Shown in pieces: positions 62,855 through 64,000 of a stretch of DNA of 64,000 nucleotides. The DNA comes from an uncultured Clostridia bacterium (GTDB taxonomy: Bacteria; Bacillota; Clostridia; Christensenellales; Aristaeellaceae), in assembly GCA_947565865.1 (NCBI GenBank), contig CANOHT010000011.1, positions 1 through 64,000 on the forward strand, given 5' to 3'. Made by a program: the position numbers and the translations under genes. Below the pieces are notes generated by a model. It was not told the DNA's origin. It was given only the letters and a program-made list of their open reading frames with translations, and did not search any database. Numbering within the stretch: the stretch's first letter is position 1; every line of letters starts with the position of its first letter.

Positions 62855-64000
62855 TCAGCGAATAACCTCGTCCTCCGTGCCGCTGTAACGCTGCCAGCAC
62901 AGGTCAAACAGCCGACGGGACAAATTGGCGATACGATCGCTCATTTTGTTATTGCAGCCATTGCTGACCATGGCGAAGACGAAGGACGTATCCGGATCGT
63001 AATAGATATTGCACAGGAGGCCCTCCGACATGCCCTGATGGCCGTAGATCAGCCGCCCCTTGACCAGGTTATCCATTCGGTTTACGCACAATCCGTAGGG
63101 CGAGGAAATCTTCACGGCGCCCTTATCCTTCTGGTCGGCCATCATTTCCGCCACGGTTTCCGGCTTCAGGATTGTTTTGCCGTCCAGGAAGCCGCCATTG
63201 CACAGCAGCATGCCCACGCGGCAAAGATCCACGCCCTTGAACCACAGGGAGCCGATGGTCAATCCAATGTGCCGTTCCGGGTCAGCAGCCGCATCCCACT
63301 CCGACGCAAGGGCGCGGCTTCGTGCCCGGATCACAGAGCCGTCCGTACCATACTGGGTGGAAATCCGGCTCGGGTGCTTAAGCAGCGAAGGATGATAGGC
63401 GGCATCCATCCCCAAGGGGGCGAAAAGATCCTCCGTAATGGAGTCATTGAGGTTCTTGCCCGTAACCGTTTCAATCAGACTGCCCATGATGCCGGCGCCG
63501 AAGTTGCTGTAACGGTACTTGCTGCCGGGCTTCTCCTCATAGAAGCTGCCTTTGCGTCTTTTGCCGGTAAGAATCTCCGACAAGGCATACTTCCCGGTGG
63601 AATACGCGCCATAAGGGTTCAGGGAGGAGGTGTGCGTCATCAGGTGCCGAAGCGTCACCTCTGCCTTTTGGGCCTTGGGGTTGTACACCTCGTAGCCCAG
63701 ATAATCGCCAATGCCCTCATCCAGGTCAATCAGGCCCCGCTCCACCAGCTGCATCACATGAATGCCGGAGATCAGCTTGGTCACAGACGCCGTGCGGAAG
63801 TATGTCTCCTCCGTCACCTGTTCCTTGGCCCTCTTATCCGCATAGCCATACAAGCGGTGATACACAATCTCGCCATCCTTGGCGACATAGAGCGCCGCGC
63901 CGACGGTCTTATAGCTTTTGAAGGCCTTGGTAATGGCCAGCTCAAAAGCCTCGTCATCCTCCGCCGAAGCACAAAGAGGCGCGCATAAGCAAAGCGCCAG
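62855..64000 (-). CDS. Secreted beta-lactamase-fold serine hydrolase (partial, 5' end beyond window)
   Basis: The visible 381 residues lack only the N-terminus of the signal peptide (LALCLCAPLCASA-EDDE). The class C beta-lactamase/D,D-peptidase motifs are TASVTKLIS (SxxK), YRYSNFG (YxN) and YGHQGMSEG (HxG in place of KTG). Family members are D-alanyl peptidases, esterases or D-amino-acid amidases; activity on beta-lactams cannot be inferred. The gene reads leftwards and runs off the right edge at 64000. The downstream phosphatase is probably in the same operon. Confidence 0.87.
   Translation of the reverse strand: MALCLCAPLCASAEDDEAFELAITKAFKSYKTVGAALYVAKDGEIVYHRLYGYADKRAKEQVTEETYFRTASVTKLISGIHVMQLVERGLIDLDEGIGDYLGYEVYNPKAQKAEVTLRHLMTHTSSLNPYGAYSTGKYALSEILTGKRRKGSFYEEKPGSKYRYSNFGAGIMGSLIETVTGKNLNDSITEDLFAPLGMDAAYHPSLLKHPSRISTQYGTDGSVIRARSRALASEWDAAADPERHIGLTIGSLWFKGVDLCRVGMLLCNGGFLDGKTILKPETVAEMMADQKDKGAVKISSPYGLCVNRMDNLVKGRLIYGHQGMSEGLLCNIYYDPDTSFVFAMVSNGCNNKMSDRIANLSRRLFDLCWQRYSGTEDEVIR

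Noticed and set aside
62855..64000. Possible beta-lactamase
   Set aside because: The motifs fit the wider class C/serine hydrolase family, with HxG instead of KTG. Nothing specific supports action on beta-lactams.

Overview
The window looks like chromosome from a G+C-rich, low-oxygen Gram-positive bacterium of the Clostridia, probably gut-associated. The grounds are an electron-bifurcating Nfn pair, sporulation protein YunB, TTGACA/TATAAT promoters, AGGAGG ribosome sites, DUF1015/DUF3899-type proteins and sugar/peptide scavenging operons. I cannot name the genus. No rRNA, tRNA, CRISPR array, intact transposase or prophage was seen.

The organising feature is a probable replication origin just upstream of dnaA (about 27.26-27.72 kb). 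It holds a perfect DnaA box, an abutting pair of one-mismatch boxes and an A+T-rich patch. All 20 CDSs from dnaA leftwards are on the minus strand; to the right 18 intact CDSs are plus and 8 minus. Most genes therefore run with the fork. The usual dnaA-dnaN-recF order is absent.

Left arm (0-27 kb, all minus): NfnAB (NADH/ferredoxin/NADP); an AraD-type epimerase with an FGGY sugar kinase; a DUF3899 membrane protein; an oppABCDF peptide importer in which OppA, OppC, OppD and OppF are all enlarged; a sugar-type ABC importer with a GntR regulator and an FAD oxidoreductase, driven by a consensus promoter flanked by two matching palindromic operators; an FHA-FtsW/RodA-class B PBP set; an M16-family protein; dnaA.

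Right arm: an unknown gene and an orphan ZnuA-like binding protein beside the origin; a gene-poor decayed tract (29.2-31.6 kb) with PadR and HAAS-domain remnants; EamA transporter, VanY-type carboxypeptidase and a B12-binding radical SAM protein; an unusual array of small palindromes (35.27-35.52 kb); a coupled run of membrane protein, RsuA, RsmC-like and PatB/MalY-like genes; adenine deaminase; GH36 alpha-galactosidase; YunB.

From 47.9 to 62.3 kb a long, largely coupled plus-strand run carries a class A PBP, a small PD-(D/E)XK nuclease, a SNF2-family ATPase, a pentapeptide-repeat protein, endonuclease IV, a Nudix-HAD fusion, an L,D-transpeptidase, a CvpA-like protein and a 1283-residue secreted protein. 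The nuclease-SNF2-pentapeptide trio embedded among wall and DNA-repair genes is my best candidate for an undescribed system. The window closes with a low-molecular-weight phosphatase and a beta-lactamase-fold serine hydrolase that runs off the right edge.
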